Made by a program: the position numbers and the translations under genes
The notes under the pieces: model-generated
Seen by the model: the letters and a program-made list of their open reading frames with translations, nothing else
Told to the model about the DNA's origin: nothing
The model's database searches: none
In this document: positions 62,548 through 64,000 of the stretch, in pieces
How the letters are laid out: each line of letters starts with the position of its first letter
How positions within the stretch are numbered: the stretch's first letter is position 1
Assembly: GCF_900089455.2 (NCBI RefSeq)
Contig: NZ_LT907988.1
Location: 4,712,001 to 4,776,000 of the forward strand
Source of the DNA: Orrella dioscoreae
GTDB taxonomy: Bacteria; Pseudomonadota; Gammaproteobacteria; Burkholderiales; Burkholderiaceae_B
Length of the DNA: 64,000 nucleotides
Direction of reading: 5' to 3'

Positions 62548-64000
62548 TCAGGCGCCCACGTAGTCCCGGATATCCACGTCGTCGATCTGCGAGGGCGCCA
62601 GGTAGCGCTCGGCATAACGGCGGTAGACCCCGGAGGTCAGGAAGAGATCGAACAGGTCGCCGTCGATGTGGCGCCTGCGCTTGAACGACGCCAGGATGCG
62701 CACGGCCTCGGACAGGCGCCTGGCCTTCTTGTAGGGCCGGTCCGAGGCGGTCAGGGCTTCGAAGATGTCGGCAATCGCCATGATGCGCGCGGGCACGGAC
62801 AATTGCCGTTCGTCCAGCCGGCGCGGATAGCCGGTGCCCATCAGCGTCTCGTGGTGCGTGCCGGCGTATTCGCCCACCCGGCTGAGGTTCGGCGGGAACG
62901 GCAACTGGTCCAGCATCACGATGGTCTGCACGATGTGCTCGTTGATCTTGTAGCGCTCCTCCGCCGTCAGCGTGCCCCGCTCGATGCTCAGGTTATAGAG
63001 TTCGCCGAAGTTGTACAGGTGATCCGGCACGTCCATCTTGAAGCCATAGCGCGGGTCATAGCGCTGGGCTGCGGTACGCGGGATGATGTGGTTGGGCTTG
63101 TCCTGCAGCAGCGTCTCCCGGGTCGGCAGCGCCGGCGCCGGCACGCCTTCCAGGCGGCGTTCCTCGTCGTGCGACAGGCCCAGGCGGTCATCGAAGTGCC
63201 GCATCCAGGTCTGTGCGCCGATTTCCTTCAAGCGCGCGACCTGTTCCACGGGCATGGACTCGCTGCCGATATTGCACTCGGCCACCAGCGCGAAGTCCGC
63301 CATGAGCTGCGCACGCCGGGCCTCGTAGGCCGCCTGCAGGGCCGCCGGATCGCCCCCCTGCTGAACGCCTTCCAGTTGCGCGATGCGCGCATCGCGCAAC
63401 AGCACCTCGAAACGCGTCCGGATTTCGTGGATGCGATTGTTGAGCGTCTCCAGCTTGGTGGCCTTGTCCACCACGTGCTCCGGCGTGGTCACCTTGCCGC
63501 AGTCGTGCAGCCAGGTACCGATCCGGAACTCGGTCCACTCGTCCTCGGTCTGGAAACTGAAGCTGGCCAAAGGCCCCTCCTGCACGTGACAAGCCTCTTG
63601 CGCCAGCATCCGCGCCAGTTCCGGCACGCGCGCGCAATGCGCGCCGGTGTGTGCGCTCTTGGTATCGATGGCGCCTGCGATCAGGCGGATCAGTGACTCC
63701 ATCAGTTCGCGCTGCTGGCGCAGCAGGTCCAGGTTCTCCAGCGCAATGCCGGACTGCGACACCAGCGTCTGCACGTAGCGCAGGCCGCTGGGCGCGAAAC
63801 CGCGGGCGGCCTCGCCCGCGGCATCCCGCGCATTGGCCAACGCCAGCACGCCCAGCAACTTGTTGCCGCGCGCCAGCACCGGCACGGCCATGAAACCGCG
63901 CGGCAACTCGCCCAGAAGCCGCTGCTGCGCGGACAGGTCGAAGCCCTCTTCGCTGCCGATCAGCAGCAGGGGTTCGTGGCTGACGGCCACCCAGGCGCAA
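62548..64000 (-). CDS. GAF and HD-GYP domain protein (N-terminus beyond window)
   Basis: At least 484 residues; the frame is open to the right end. The C-terminal part of a GAF domain (FMAVPVLARGNKLLGVLALAN) is followed by an HD-GYP domain. Metal residues are in WLHDCGKVTTPEHVV and HHETLMGTGYP, with ARIMAIADIFEALTASDRPYK after. Between HDCGK and HHE lie about 220 residues instead of the usual 60-70, so a helical segment of roughly 150 residues is inserted before the GTLTAEERYKINEH helix. It is a predicted cyclic-di-GMP phosphodiesterase. Confidence 0.88.
   Translation of the reverse strand, partial: CAWVAVSHEPLLLIGSEEGFDLSAQQRLLGELPRGFMAVPVLARGNKLLGVLALANARDAAGEAARGFAPSGLRYVQTLVSQSGIALENLDLLRQQRELMESLIRLIAGAIDTKSAHTGAHCARVPELARMLAQEACHVQEGPLASFSFQTEDEWTEFRIGTWLHDCGKVTTPEHVVDKATKLETLNNRIHEIRTRFEVLLRDARIAQLEGVQQGGDPAALQAAYEARRAQLMADFALVAECNIGSESMPVEQVARLKEIGAQTWMRHFDDRLGLSHDEERRLEGVPAPALPTRETLLQDKPNHIIPRTAAQRYDPRYGFKMDVPDHLYNFGELYNLSIERGTLTAEERYKINEHIVQTIVMLDQLPFPPNLSRVGEYAGTHHETLMGTGYPRRLDERQLSVPARIMAIADIFEALTASDRPYKKARRLSEAVRILASFKRRRHIDGDLFDLFLTSGVYRRYAERYLAPSQIDDVDIRDYVGA

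Overview
The window is about 67% GC by eye and is packed with short-spaced bacterial operons. Gene content points to a Burkholderiales member of the Alcaligenaceae (Bordetella/Achromobacter group). The clues are a Bug-type (TctC) solute receptor, a birA-coaX pair (coaX is the 'baf' gene of Bordetella), a one-cysteine DksA, and an intergenic repeat abutting stop codons that resembles one common in that order. The species cannot be fixed from sequence alone. No tRNA, rRNA, CRISPR array, insertion sequence or prophage was seen.

Layout. 1-6.7 kb: a zinc-homeostasis block. A candidate Zur box lies between zur (+) and a leftward operon encoding a 52-aa membrane peptide, a ZnuC-, ZnuB- and ZnuA-like ABC importer, a DUF1007 protein and a NicO-type metal transporter that runs off the left end. 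A COG0523 metal GTPase and dksA follow zur. 6.8-12.1 kb: hslVU, a CpdB-like periplasmic nucleotidase broken by a one-base frameshift, a CusF-like protein and a PduO-type cobalamin adenosyltransferase. 12.1-19.9 kb: a LysR regulator and a six-gene ferric-siderophore uptake operon (TonB receptor, Tat-type binding protein, two permeases, ATPase, FhuF-like reductase) behind a candidate Fur box. 20-22.6 kb: an altronate/galactarate-type dehydratase and a Bug receptor. 22.8-26.2 kb: dacC-ybeD-lipB-lipA. 26.5-31.3 kb: an MHYT-GGDEF-EAL protein, a hydrolase, and birA-coaX.

31.3-43.4 kb is a surface-polysaccharide region. waaA and waaC (inner-core LPS) are followed by two convergent operons. The rightward one encodes a polytopic GT-C-like protein, RmlA and WecE. 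The leftward one encodes RmlB, a WbqC-like protein, a GtrB-like glycosyltransferase, a methyltransferase, a NeuD-like acyltransferase, a small ORF, a beta-propeller glycosidase-like protein and GtrA. Together these could make dTDP-Fuc4N (or an acylated form), load it on undecaprenyl phosphate, flip it and attach it outside the cytoplasm. This is the most interesting hypothesis in the window.

43.5-64 kb: a CoxG-like protein, an MFS exporter, a low-GC orphan membrane protein, a FadN-type multifunctional beta-oxidation enzyme with its thiolase, the clsB/ybhP-like pair, aspS, fmdB, a putative Na+/H+ antiporter, free-methionine-(R)-sulfoxide reductase, a PLP aminotransferase, an AraC regulator, a flavoprotein, a D-2-hydroxyacid dehydrogenase and an HD-GYP protein that runs off the right end.
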